Part shown: positions 56,701 to 63,193 of the stretch, piece after piece
How the letters are laid out: every line of letters begins with the position of its first letter
Position numbering within the stretch: position 1 is the first letter of the stretch
Assembly: GCA_946407745.1 (NCBI GenBank)
Contig: CAMJPQ010000008.1
Location: forward strand, 1-63,193
Source of the DNA: an uncultured Clostridia bacterium
GTDB lineage: Bacteria > Bacillota > Clostridia > Christensenellales > Aristaeellaceae
DNA length: 63,193 bases
Reading direction: 5' to 3'
The notes under the pieces: generated by a model
What the model saw: the letters and a program-made list of their open reading frames with translations, nothing else
Databases searched by the model: none
Told to the model about the DNA's origin: nothing
Made by a program: the position numbers and the translations under genes

Positions 56701-58957
56701 TATAGTCGTAGACCTCAGCGGTCTTGTCCACCACCAGGTCCTGCGTCATCTCGCCCTTCCATTTGTTGATCAGCACGCTGATGTCGATAAAATCATACAG
56801 CTCCGACTCCGACGGGTCGGCTGTGAACGACTCAAAATCCGCAAAGAAGATCGGCGAGGCATCTTCTGCGTCCAGCGTGGTCCTGTGCAGCGTGCCGCCT
56901 TCTGCAGAAAGTGAATAGCTCGTACCATAGTAGGTAGAATAGATTTTGCCATTAGAGATGCTCAGCGTTCGCTGGGCAGTGCCAATCACCGCGTCCGGAG
57001 TCTGCGCGTTCTGCGGAAGCAATCCATTGTACGGATCAATATAATATGCCGTATCGGTGCCGTAGCTTGACAGCCTGCCGGTATGCCTTGTGCTGCTTAC
57101 AACCGAATAGTTCCACAGGTACTGATTCAGATAATCCAGTTCCGTGGTTCCGGGGCCCATGAAGGCGACGGTGCCGTTCAGGTAATAAACCTCCCTGAGC
57201 GTGCCGTCATGCGCCACCGCGTAATACGTATTGCCGTCCTGCAGCAGCATGACATAGGGGGTGTTGGCAACGGTCGGCCAGCCGTAGGCGTTCGTCTCCG
57301 CCACCGTACCGATGACGGAGAAACCATTCTGCTCATAGACAATCTCGGTGATCGGCCCCTCGGTGGTTTCAATCGGAATAATTTCCGTTTCCGCCTCGGC
57401 GAAATGGATCACCTTCAGGCTGTCATTTCCCGCGACCTCAATGGGATCCACATAGCGGATCTCCACCGTGACAGGCGTGGCCGGTTCAATTTTCTGCCCG
57501 TTTTCATCAATGATATCAACATCGAAGAATTTCGCAAAGGTCAGCCCGGCAAGGTAGCCTTCCTCGCTGTGATTCTCGTTCAGCGCCTTGATGGTCAGTT
57601 CATAACAGCTTTCATACTCCGCTGTGCCCTCCAGAATCTCTCTGGCCTGCAGCCCGGCGCCCTTCGGGATCATCGCGTCATCGTCATAGGTCACGGTGAT
57701 TTCCCAGGCATCACCCTTTGCGTCAATCACCATTTTTTTGATCTGCCCGTCCGTCACCTTCACCGTCCACGCTTCGCCGCTCTTCATGGTCACGGTCAGC
57801 GTCTCCTCGGTCAAAAACGGCTTCAGGCTGATCAGCAGCCATTCCCCGGCGGGCACGGGGGAGCCGTCGATCTTCGCAATCTGCTTTTCCGTCAGCTCGG
57901 CACTGTATTCACATACCAGCTCATGGGCGGACTTCAGCTGCCCAACGGTGGTGTCTTCCTGCGCCTGTCCGGCCCAGACAAGGCTTGGATCTGAGAAGGT
58001 CACGCTCTCCACGCCCGCGAGGAACTGCTCCGCCGCGTCCGTGTCCTCTGTGCCGATACCAAGAGCCCCCGCCAGCTGATGCAGGGTGATGAAGCCGCCG
58101 CCCGGCAGGCTGAATTCATACGTTTTTCCGTCCACGGTGTACTCAAAATCCACCGTGTAGGACAGCGCAAAGCCGGAGAAGCCTTCCGTGGAAAAATGGA
58201 GCGCAGTGATGTACCCGCCTTCCGTATCCACCTCCACCGGCAGCTCTTCCACTTCGCTTTCACCGGTCACATGGTACAGATGCGCGTTTTTGATCACAGC
58301 GCGGCTGGCCAGCCCGCTCACCTCAGGCGCTGCGGGCAGTTCAATCTGCGTATTGACGGAAACCTCCGCGCCGGTATGCACGTCTTCCCCGTCCGGGGAC
58401 TGCAGGCCGATGTCCAGCCAGACGGTCACGGCGTTTTCCTCTTCGGCCGGAATGGCCGCCACGAGCGCCTCGGTCGGCTCAAAGGTACCGACGACCAGCG
58501 CCGTTCCGGCCGGTATTTCGCCCGTCGCGGTGAAGCTGCCGCTTTCCCCCGTCACTTCCTCGCCGGCCGGGATGACTGTCGCATTTCCCGGATTGTGAAG
58601 GATAAAGGTGTACGTTTTTTCCCTGACCGTGACGGTCAGCGTCACGCTGTCGAAATAATCGACGGCAGTCAGATACAGGCTCTCATCCAGCTGCACCGCT
58701 TCGCTGTCCAGCGAGGCCTCTGTCACGTTCCCGTAGATGCCGTTCATGCTCAGCAGATACGGCAGCAGCACCGTGTCGCCCACATCAGAGAAGGTGTAGT
58801 CCGCAGTCACCAGCACCAGCGCAGGTTTCCACCAGTCGCTGTAGTAGGTATGCCGCCTGCCCGGGTCATCCTCCGCGTCGATGGGATTGACGGATAAAAC
58901 CAGTATGACTGCCAGCAGTATCGCGGTGATCCGCTTCAGCTTCGCATTTCCGTTCAT
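53714..58957 (-). CDS. Giant surface adhesin with VWA, Cna-B and pilin-like domains, no anchor
   Basis: A 1747-residue exported protein. A signal peptide (ITAILLAVILVLSVNPIDAE) is followed by about 700 residues of beta-rich modules. A VWA domain spans about 770-1130 (LEFVVDASRSMFF with a D-x-S-x-S site; TAVVLITDGAPNGNTW). A Cna-B domain lies near 1420-1510 (KPLEIEKTDPEGNPLPGAAF; YYLAETAAP) and a Spy0128-like isopeptide pilin domain near 1590-1730 (PVKKILKGRDMKANEFSFVL). The protein stops at TAKTGSFPALISGR, which looks like the first residues of a second pilin repeat, without LPxTG, membrane helix or basic tail. It follows the Glu/Pro-rich gene by 86 bases in one operon. AAGGAGAGC precedes the ATG. 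Confidence 0.9.
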   Translation of the reverse strand: MNGNAKLKRITAILLAVILVLSVNPIDAEDDPGRRHTYYSDWWKPALVLVTADYTFSDVGDTVLLPYLLSMNGIYGNVTEASLDSEAVQLDESLYLTAVDYFDSVTLTVTVREKTYTFILHNPGNATVIPAGEEVTGESGSFTATGEIPAGTALVVGTFEPTEALVAAIPAEEENAVTVWLDIGLQSPDGEDVHTGAEVSVNTQIELPAAPEVSGLASRAVIKNAHLYHVTGESEVEELPVEVDTEGGYITALHFSTEGFSGFALSYTVDFEYTVDGKTYEFSLPGGGFITLHQLAGALGIGTEDTDAAEQFLAGVESVTFSDPSLVWAGQAQEDTTVGQLKSAHELVCEYSAELTEKQIAKIDGSPVPAGEWLLISLKPFLTEETLTVTMKSGEAWTVKVTDGQIKKMVIDAKGDAWEITVTYDDDAMIPKGAGLQAREILEGTAEYESCYELTIKALNENHSEEGYLAGLTFAKFFDVDIIDENGQKIEPATPVTVEIRYVDPIEVAGNDSLKVIHFAEAETEIIPIETTEGPITEIVYEQNGFSVIGTVAETNAYGWPTVANTPYVMLLQDGNTYYAVAHDGTLREVYYLNGTVAFMGPGTTELDYLNQYLWNYSVVSSTRHTGRLSSYGTDTAYYIDPYNGLLPQNAQTPDAVIGTAQRTLSISNGKIYSTYYGTSYSLSAEGGTLHRTTLDAEDASPIFFADFESFTADPSESELYDFIDISVLINKWKGEMTQDLVVDKTAEVYDYKNRIYQVDLMASSGYHMISPALALEFVVDASRSMFFPENLHRVQVNGNDVTYSSMNGLRTFFNGLDSSQRDNVYYVITDKNGAATNWAIFYHDASKLTVYKSGSAMASGWYYVDASCYYAPDNYERNYPGTGNYCYALGSSTLNNLNDGYIYTADERVPGRPWSRLDYMQIAVEAAAKVLYAVDPDAQIGLVTFNKNTASYGPYVSSQENQLINALYNISLDGGTRHADGLNRAISDFNSKFTNVRNCQTAVVLITDGAPNGNTWAEIRTAATNVKAMTNAFGQNTRLFTLGLSLENVGSSADELYNISSTPHSDFAFSAEQSTEVVHFITKIIEGLTIDANLTGNVTDVIDAGFYPVNPATGLPLTSGTWLTEEGTVTTAGAADAVGQVLNVNGTWKVEWQNQRIDWPTYTDSTKTKIDTHGWNGRVYVKAQEDFLGGSDIETNGEGSQVEALQYINPRTGEVVTISNSDAEKVKAFQTPYVNVDELLFDEHSTEWTVYLGESVDPKTQLQRLIDTINVYEVVKDNGSLVYTLSPQSVDNLASSGKSRTGKTFPLSDVVGDVTEAQWNALIAGESVEIDYEAYGHVPGAITLSLKQTVVEGEEDLLPSPHATTVTGDAVEKYELTVEYIPFAPSVANYHTGKKGTGSHGADTDNIVSENTHTINVYAKPLEIEKTDPEGNPLPGAAFTLYMEDDENGTAIEELNTGHKYVEAASAVSGSNGIARLKQGGDDYELVLGKTYYLAETAAPKYYAGNSTPWKAVVQAEDGKYTDLTGTAISGKEYPFNWDQDARGVVNEAPAAVIAQGETEGATVTVTDGSYVPHGQVITFRYTVINDPLETELPIPVKKILKGRDMKANEFSFVLQPISIEGVRSAPAQTIYNPAGLENEEVTFNFTLDYSTDDALNAPYNDEDGNAVFYYVVYEEQGNAEGVIYSELQYIVRVTLTQDGDSLVATPRYYPYTGEGPLSDEMKVNLRLTAQMTAKTGSFPALISGR

Positions 58958-59043
58958 CTGCCGCTCTCCTTGCTTGTTATTCCGGTATGTTCTGTCTGTC
59001 TGACAGGCTGTTGCAGGGGCCGCAAGCGCCCCCGAGCGTCAGT

Positions 59044-60567
59044 TCATTCTTCAGGTGCGCTTTGTACCCCCGCGCGCCAGCAGTAATCCCTGTTGTCCTC
59101 CGTATAGGTATACGTGAGCGTGCGGCTGTGCTCATCTTCCACGGTAAATACGGTATCGCCGCCGTCCGGGGAATACTGCCAGGTGATCATCACTTCCGGA
59201 TCGTCGGCAGAAAGCACGGCGGTCAGCACAATCACCGTTCCGTACTGCAGTTCGCCCTCATAGGCTGCGGATACAGTAATGGTGAGGGGCTCGGCTGCAG
59301 GTTCTTCCGCAGCTGCCTCGGCTGTCGTCTCTGCCTCAGGCTCATCGGCAGGTTTTTCGTCTGTCACTTTTTCCTCGGTGGGGTCGGTTGTGGCTTCCGT
59401 TTCGGGTTCCTCTGTGGGTTCTGTTGTGGCTTCCGTTTCGGGTTCCTCTGTGGGTTCTGTTGTGGCTTCCGCTTCGGGTTCCTCTGTGGGTTCTGTTGTG
59501 GCTTCCGCTTCGGGTTCCTCTATGGGTTCTGTTGTGGCTTCCGCTTCGGGTTCCTCTGTGGGGTCGGCTGTGACTTCCGCTTCGGGTTCCTCTGTAATTT
59601 CGGCTGTGGCTTCCGCTTCGGGTTCCTCTGTGGGTTCTGCCGCGGCTTCTGTTTCAGGTTCAGCGGACGCCGTTTCTGTGGGTTCTGTCTCTGCGGTTTC
59701 TGCCTCGGCCGTCGGCTCGGCATCGGGCAGCTTGATTACAATCATTACATCATAAACAGCCGGTTCAGACATGGCAAAAGAAACAATACTCTGTTTTATT
59801 TCGGCGTTCATTCGCCTCGCCAGCGCCTCGTCAGGCTGGCAGGCATAGACATAAATCGCGATTTCTGCCCCGGGATACTCGTCTGCCAGCTCCTGAATCA
59901 GAGGCTCTTCAATTTCCACGCGGACTGCTCCATTGATTTCCGCACCGGAAAAGCTGAGCATTCTGTGCCGGATCACATCGCCTTCCGCCTGCGAAGCGTC
60001 CAGCACAGCCTTAACAAGCGCCTCCTCTTTTGTCTCACGGATCACCAGCTGACTGTCCGGCGCCACCGCACCGGCAGGGGCTGTTACAGTGACAACGGTG
60101 GCGCCGATCAGAACCTGCTGCTCAAATGGGCTGTCTTCTTCCGGCGTTTCGGCAGGCGTATCCTCCGGCTCATCAGCAGGATCTTCTGTCTCTGCGGGAG
60201 CCTGCGCCTGTTCCGGTTCTTCCGCAGGCGCTTCGGCGGCCTCTTCCATGGATTCGGGCGCCGGCTCTTCGGTTGCTTCGGGGGCCGGTTCCAAGGCCGG
60301 CTCGTCGGCGACTTCCTCAGCCGGCGCTTCAGTTTCAGCGGGGTCCGGGTCCTGCGCCGGTTCTTCTTCGGGTTCTGCCTCAGGCTCCTCCACAGGCGCA
60401 GGCTCTTCCTCCTCGGCGGGGTCCGGGTCCTGCGCCGCCTCCGCGGTGAATTCTTCCACGGTCGTCTCTTCCTCTCCCGCCTCCTCTGCCAGTGTGCAGG
60501 CGCCTGTGGCGGAAAAAAGCATCATGACCGCCAGCAGCCAGGCGGCGAATCTCACATATCTTCTCAT
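59044..60567 (-). CDS. Secreted Glu/Pro-rich protein with 12-residue tandem repeats
   Basis: A 507-residue exported protein with a signal peptide (AAWLLAVMMLFSATGACTLA). Residues about 30-145 are Glu/Ala/Pro-rich, then a globular part of about 130 residues (LIGATVVTVTAPAGAVAPDS; AEIAIYVYACQPDEALARRM), a second acidic region with seven 12-residue repeats of TEEPEAEATTEP type, and a short Ig-like end (LTITVSAAYEGELQYGTVIV). The acidic regions probably act as stiff wall-spanning stalks. No sorting motif is seen. The ATG at 60573 lies only 2 bases from GGAGG, too close; the ATG at 60567 has the normal 8-base spacing and is preferred. It is upstream of the adhesin. Confidence 0.85.
   Translation of the reverse strand: MRRYVRFAAWLLAVMMLFSATGACTLAEEAGEEETTVEEFTAEAAQDPDPAEEEEPAPVEEPEAEPEEEPAQDPDPAETEAPAEEVADEPALEPAPEATEEPAPESMEEAAEAPAEEPEQAQAPAETEDPADEPEDTPAETPEEDSPFEQQVLIGATVVTVTAPAGAVAPDSQLVIRETKEEALVKAVLDASQAEGDVIRHRMLSFSGAEINGAVRVEIEEPLIQELADEYPGAEIAIYVYACQPDEALARRMNAEIKQSIVSFAMSEPAVYDVMIVIKLPDAEPTAEAETAETEPTETASAEPETEAAAEPTEEPEAEATAEITEEPEAEVTADPTEEPEAEATTEPIEEPEAEATTEPTEEPEAEATTEPTEEPETEATTEPTEEPETEATTDPTEEKVTDEKPADEPEAETTAEAAAEEPAAEPLTITVSAAYEGELQYGTVIVLTAVLSADDPEVMITWQYSPDGGDTVFTVEDEHSRTLTYTYTEDNRDYCWRAGVQSAPEE
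59380..59631. repeat. Seven tandem 36-base units
   Basis: Seven contiguous 36-base units code for the TEEPEAEATTEP-type repeats. Units differ by a few bases, with the middle ones nearly identical, which points to recent expansion and likely length variation between strains. Confidence 0.9.
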
Positions 60568-60722
60568 ACCCATTACCTCCGTTCTGCGCAGCAGGGAATC
60601 TGTCCCTCATTCTTCCTGGAAAAGTAACGCGTTGTGTCTATCTTTTCTCTGGCGCTCAGCCTGAGAATCCTTGCGGTGTATCAGCCTGTCGGACTGCCTT
60701 CTGCAGACACTTAACCATTTTT

Positions 60723-60752
60723 ATTGTAAAGCAAGTGCCGGTTTTCTATCAA
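60723..60752 (-). promoter_or_regulatory. Promoter of the adhesin operon
   Basis: On the minus strand TTGATA (complement of 60747-60752) and TACAAT (complement of 60723-60728) with an 18-base spacer. The leader to 60567 would be about 150 bases. Apart from this and the divergent promoter, the 60568-60866 region holds nothing I can name. Confidence 0.55.
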
Positions 60753-60792
60753 TAGCGCGTTCCAGATTGGCACTTTTTTTGTCACGGCGGTC

Positions 60793-60821
60793 TTGTCAAT
60801 GCCGCGTCATTCCGATATGAT
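60793..60821 (+). promoter_or_regulatory. Promoter of the two-component operon
   Basis: TTGTCA at 60793-60798 and TATGAT at 60816-60821 with a 17-base spacer, 46 bases before the ATG at 60867. Confidence 0.7.
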
Positions 60822-60866
60822 AGGATACAGATATACAACTGAAACTGACGGGAAGGAGAGAGACGC

Positions 60867-61484
60867 ATGCGGGAAGAATTTGGCGAAAGGCTTAAACAGC
60901 TCCGGTCTAAAAAAGGCATTACGCAGCAGCAGCTGGCCTCCATGATGTATATTGACCGCTCCAGCATCGCCCGGTGGGAAAGCGGGCTTCGTGCGCCGGA
61001 TCTGGCGCTACTGCCTCGCCTTGCGAAATGCCTGGGCGTCGAAGTTTCCTCTCTCCTTCCGGATGAGTCCCTGCCCCGCCAGGCGCAGACGGTAATCGTC
61101 GTGGATGACGAGCCGCCGATCCTCTCCGGCGAGCTGAAAACGCTGCGCATGGCACTGCCTGGCTCGGAGCTCAGCGGCTTCACCAGGCCCTCGGAGGCGC
61201 TGGATTTTGCATCGAAGCACCGCGTCGACCTGGCTTTCCTGGACATCGAAATGGGAAAGGCCAGCGGCTTCGAGCTGTGCGAAAAGCTGCTGGCCATGAG
61301 CCCCGCCACCAGCGTCGTTTACCTGACCGCCTTTCCAAATTACGCGCTCAACGCATGGAGCACCGGCGCCAGGGGCTTTCTGGTCAAGCCCCTGGTTGAA
61401 AACGAGCTGACCGGGCTGCTGGACAGGCTGAAGCTCAGCCCTCCGCAGCCGAAAAGGAGAAAAGGAGGGCAGGGCGATGACTGA
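60867..61484 (+). CDS. Response regulator with XRE helix-turn-helix before the receiver domain
   Basis: A 205-residue regulator with the order reversed from the usual: an XRE helix-turn-helix (FGERLKQLRSKKGITQQQLA, then SIARWESGLRAPDLALLPRL) at residues 5-65, then a receiver domain from about 74. The receiver residues are present: Asp pair in VIVVDDEPP, phospho-acceptor Asp in LAFLDIEMG, Thr in VVYLTAFPN and Lys in FLVKPLVEN. A basic tail (QPKRRKGGQ) ends it. Its end overlaps the kinase start by 8 bases. AAGGAGAG precedes the ATG. It probably binds DNA as a dimer controlled by phosphorylation; the targets may include the divergent adhesin operon. Confidence 0.92.
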   Translation: MREEFGERLKQLRSKKGITQQQLASMMYIDRSSIARWESGLRAPDLALLPRLAKCLGVEVSSLLPDESLPRQAQTVIVVDDEPPILSGELKTLRMALPGSELSGFTRPSEALDFASKHRVDLAFLDIEMGKASGFELCEKLLAMSPATSVVYLTAFPNYALNAWSTGARGFLVKPLVENELTGLLDRLKLSPPQPKRRKGGQGDD

Positions 61485-62934
61485 CTGGACGCTGCTTGTG
61501 AATTTTGCCATGGGTACCGCCGGAATGGCGCTTTCGACGCTTGGCCTGATTCTGTCCATCACCTGGCGGCCCATAGCGCGCTGGACGCGCAGCTATTTTA
61601 TCGCCAATTTCCTCGTCATGCTCATCTGCTCTTCCGCCATCGCGGTCGACTATTTTGCCGACATTTATCACTACGTTGCCCTGATCAAGCCGCTGATATT
61701 CATCGAATCCCTGACCTCCTCGCTTCTGCTGCCGCTGCTCACGGTCTACCTGCTCAAGCTGTGCGGGGAAAGCTGGCGGAAAAGCCCGCTGTTCGCCACA
61801 GCGGCCGCGCTGTGGATCATTTACTTCGCGCTGCTGGTCTATACCCAGTTTACGTCCGTCATCTATTCTGTCAGTCCGGAAGGCGTCTACAGCCGCGGCC
61901 CGCTGTATCCCCTGCTGCTTGTTTCTCCGGCAGCCATCATGCTGCTGAACAGCATCGGTTTTCTCCACAGGTGGAAAAAGCTGTCCTTCAGGCAGCGCCT
62001 GGCCCTTTGCATTTATATCACCGCGCCGCTGGCGGCCATCATCATTCAGATGTTTTTCTACGGCCTGCTGCTGGTGTCCTTCGCCGCGATTGTCGGCGCG
62101 TTTGTGATGTTTGTATTTATCCTGGCGGAAATGACAGATATGGCTGTGCGCCAGACAAGGGAAAACGCTGAAAAGGAAATTGGCCTGAAGGTGCTGCAGA
62201 TGCGGCCGCACTTTATCTACAACGTGATGACTAGCATCTACTACCTGGTGGACAGCGACCCTCAGGCAGCCAAAGAAGCAATCCGGGACTTTTCGAAGTA
62301 CCTGCACCAGAATTTCAGCGCCGTGGTCAAAACGGAGAACGTCCCCTTCGAGGAGGAGCTGGCACACACGCAGGCCTACCTGGCGATAGAGAAAAGGCGG
62401 TTCGGCGACCGGCTGGATGTGACCTATGACACGCCGGACACCTTCTTTTCCCTTCCTCCGCTGACACTGGAGCCCATCGTGGAAAACGCTGTGAAGCATG
62501 GCATGGACCCCGACCGTGACGCGCTGCATATACTCATCCAAACCCGGACCGCGGAGGATGGCAGCGAGATCACCATTACCGACGACGGCACGGAGTTCAG
62601 GCCGTCAGATCTGGACGGTGACGGCCTGGGCCTGAAAAGCGTCAGCGAGCGGCTGGCGCTGATGTGCGGCGGATCGCTTCGCATCACGCCGAGAGACGGC
62701 GGCGGAGCGATTGTCTCCCTGTGGATACCCAACACAAAAAAAGACAGCCGCACTGTGCGGGACGGTATAGAAGCCAAGCATGAATTCGGTCCGGTGTACA
62801 GCCCTTCAATATCCGGCAACTCTGCAAATGAAACAGCATATCGTTGTAAACTGCTTTATAAGCATGGTTTTATCGACAGCGACAATGTTATGTCAGGAGA
62901 CGAAGATATTCAGGACTTAGCAGTAGGAGATTAA
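61477..62934 (+). CDS. LytS-type sensor histidine kinase, C-terminus fused to foreign sequence
   Basis: A 485-residue membrane kinase. Six or seven helices fill residues 5-220 (TLLVNFAMGTAGMALSTLGL; SAIAVDYFADIYHYVALIKP). The phospho-His lies in LQMRPHFIYNVMTSIYYLVD, and the ATPase domain has the N-box LEPIVENAVKHG, the D-box ITITDDGTEF and the G-box GDGLGLKSVSERL. The family normally ends soon after VSLWIPN (near residue 423). Here about 60 further residues follow (KKDSRTVRDGIEAKHEFGPV onward) with poorer GC and no family character; they look like fusion to the remnant of another gene. The kinase domain itself is complete and should work with the XRE-REC regulator. Confidence 0.88.
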   Translation: MTDWTLLVNFAMGTAGMALSTLGLILSITWRPIARWTRSYFIANFLVMLICSSAIAVDYFADIYHYVALIKPLIFIESLTSSLLLPLLTVYLLKLCGESWRKSPLFATAAALWIIYFALLVYTQFTSVIYSVSPEGVYSRGPLYPLLLVSPAAIMLLNSIGFLHRWKKLSFRQRLALCIYITAPLAAIIIQMFFYGLLLVSFAAIVGAFVMFVFILAEMTDMAVRQTRENAEKEIGLKVLQMRPHFIYNVMTSIYYLVDSDPQAAKEAIRDFSKYLHQNFSAVVKTENVPFEEELAHTQAYLAIEKRRFGDRLDVTYDTPDTFFSLPPLTLEPIVENAVKHGMDPDRDALHILIQTRTAEDGSEITITDDGTEFRPSDLDGDGLGLKSVSERLALMCGGSLRITPRDGGGAIVSLWIPNTKKDSRTVRDGIEAKHEFGPVYSPSISGNSANETAYRCKLLYKHGFIDSDNVMSGDEDIQDLAVGD

Positions 62935-63093
62935 CCTGGGGAAATGCTGATTATTATGAAAAAGTCCCGGATAACGCTCGTCGGGGAGATGCGAAGAAGG
63001 CAATGAAGGGAAAAAAGATTTTCCTGACAATTGGATTCGTGAAAGAAACCGTAAATGTCGTGGTTTCAGCAGTTATCGGGACATATGTACATT
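62790..63093 (+). pseudogene. Remnant of an unidentified gene, with a likely one-base frameshift
   Basis: From about 62790 the sequence is richer in AT and reads as protein, first in the kinase frame (YRCKLLYKHGFIDSDNVMSG, then DEDIQDLAVGD and a stop), then in another frame (TWGNADYYEKVPDNARRGDA, then KKAMKGKKIFLTIGFVKETV) to a stop at 63093. Adding one base near 62931 would join the two frames into one of about 100 codons (GD-I-TWGN). I do not recognise the family. The beginning appears to be missing, joined to the end of the kinase gene. A spurious 30-codon frame starts at 63003. Confidence 0.5.
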
Positions 63094-63193
63094 AATATCA
63101 TGGAGGATAGAAGAATGGCTGGCTCGTTATTAGCTTATTTACTCAGACTTCCCACATAGGAAATAGCCTTCGAATCTTGAAAATTCTATAAGG
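63094..63193. other. AT-rich window end
   Basis: This tail contains GGAGGATAGAAG followed by a 14-codon frame (63117-63161) beginning MAGSLLAYLL that stops early. It may be a further gene fragment. Nothing else can be named. Confidence 0.3.

Noticed and set aside
53714-58957. Sortase-anchored pilin role for the adhesin, using the sortase at 39.5 kb
   Set aside because: The adhesin has no sorting motif or membrane helix, and the sortase is class B, not a pilus-type class C enzyme.
59380-59631. Regular 36-base repeats that could suggest a CRISPR array
   Set aside because: The units are contiguous with no spacers and keep a 12-codon reading frame inside a protein gene.
58987-60627. Plus-strand frame encoding Gly/Phe/Cys-rich repeats
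   Set aside because: It is the antisense reading of the Glu/Pro-rich repeat gene; the minus strand has the signal peptide and ribosome binding site.

Overview
The window looks like the chromosome of a GC-rich, Gram-positive Bacillota of class Clostridia, probably from a gut or rumen habitat. This is an inference from content: MalF/MalG-type sugar transport without a local ATPase, a class B sortase, KtrAB, glycoside hydrolases for plant polysaccharides, strong AGGAGG ribosome binding sites with frequent GTG and TTG starts, and TTGACA/TATAAT promoters. The strong third-position GC bias makes long antisense open frames common; these are left out. I see no rRNA, tRNA, CRISPR array, insertion sequence or phage gene.

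Layout. 1-4394 (minus): a TetR-headed operon of two aldo/keto reductases, a flavin reductase-like protein, a DUF362 protein and a permease cut by the window edge, with a promoter overlapped by one of two TGACAC-N-GTGTCA operators. 4395-5078: an intact promoter driving only the 5' end of an LplB-like permease, which looks like a deletion scar. 5217-7251: a sugar isomerase-like protein and a Gfo/Idh/MocA dehydrogenase. 7320-21287: an AraC regulator and a 12.7 kb divergent cluster of nine genes: a giant solute-binding protein fused to carbohydrate-binding-like modules, four permeases, a membrane-anchored NHL/TPR protein, a YIP1-like membrane protein, a secreted DUF5696 protein and a second solute-binding protein. 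21616-22424: a small secreted cystatin-like protein coupled to a peptide deformylase. 23404-25395: ktrB-ktrA behind a long structured leader. 25520-29619 (minus): two Gfo/Idh/MocA dehydrogenases, then a macro-domain protein and a VWA protein. 29825-33594: a membrane-anchored GH3 enzyme with swapped domain order and a divergent MerR regulator. 33703-36356: a YgjV-like membrane protein and a self-regulated GntR/ABC transporter operon. 36551-41657 (minus): a calcium-type P-type ATPase, a class B sortase and an SH3-like secreted protein. 41956-48668: UroD-like protein, L-cysteine desulfidase, LRR protein, alpha/beta hydrolase, Spx/ArsC-like protein and an oligogalacturonate lyase-like protein. 48781-53464 (minus): GH2 beta-galactosidase and GH78 rhamnosidase. 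53714-60567 (minus): a 1747-residue VWA/Cna-B adhesin and a Glu/Pro-rich repeat protein. 60867-62934: an unusual XRE-REC regulator and its histidine kinase, whose C-terminus runs into the debris of another gene at the window end.

How the parts fit. The main theme is sensing, binding, cutting and importing carbohydrate. The 8.5-21.3 kb cluster has no encoded ATPase, so its permeases probably share one made elsewhere, and its DUF5696, NHL/TPR and YIP1 members have no established role. It is the best candidate here for an undescribed system. GH78, GH2 and the PL22-like protein together suggest breakdown of rhamnogalacturonan-type pectin. A second theme is the cell surface: sortase, LRR protein, SH3-like protein, and an adhesin that has lost, or never had, a sortase anchor.
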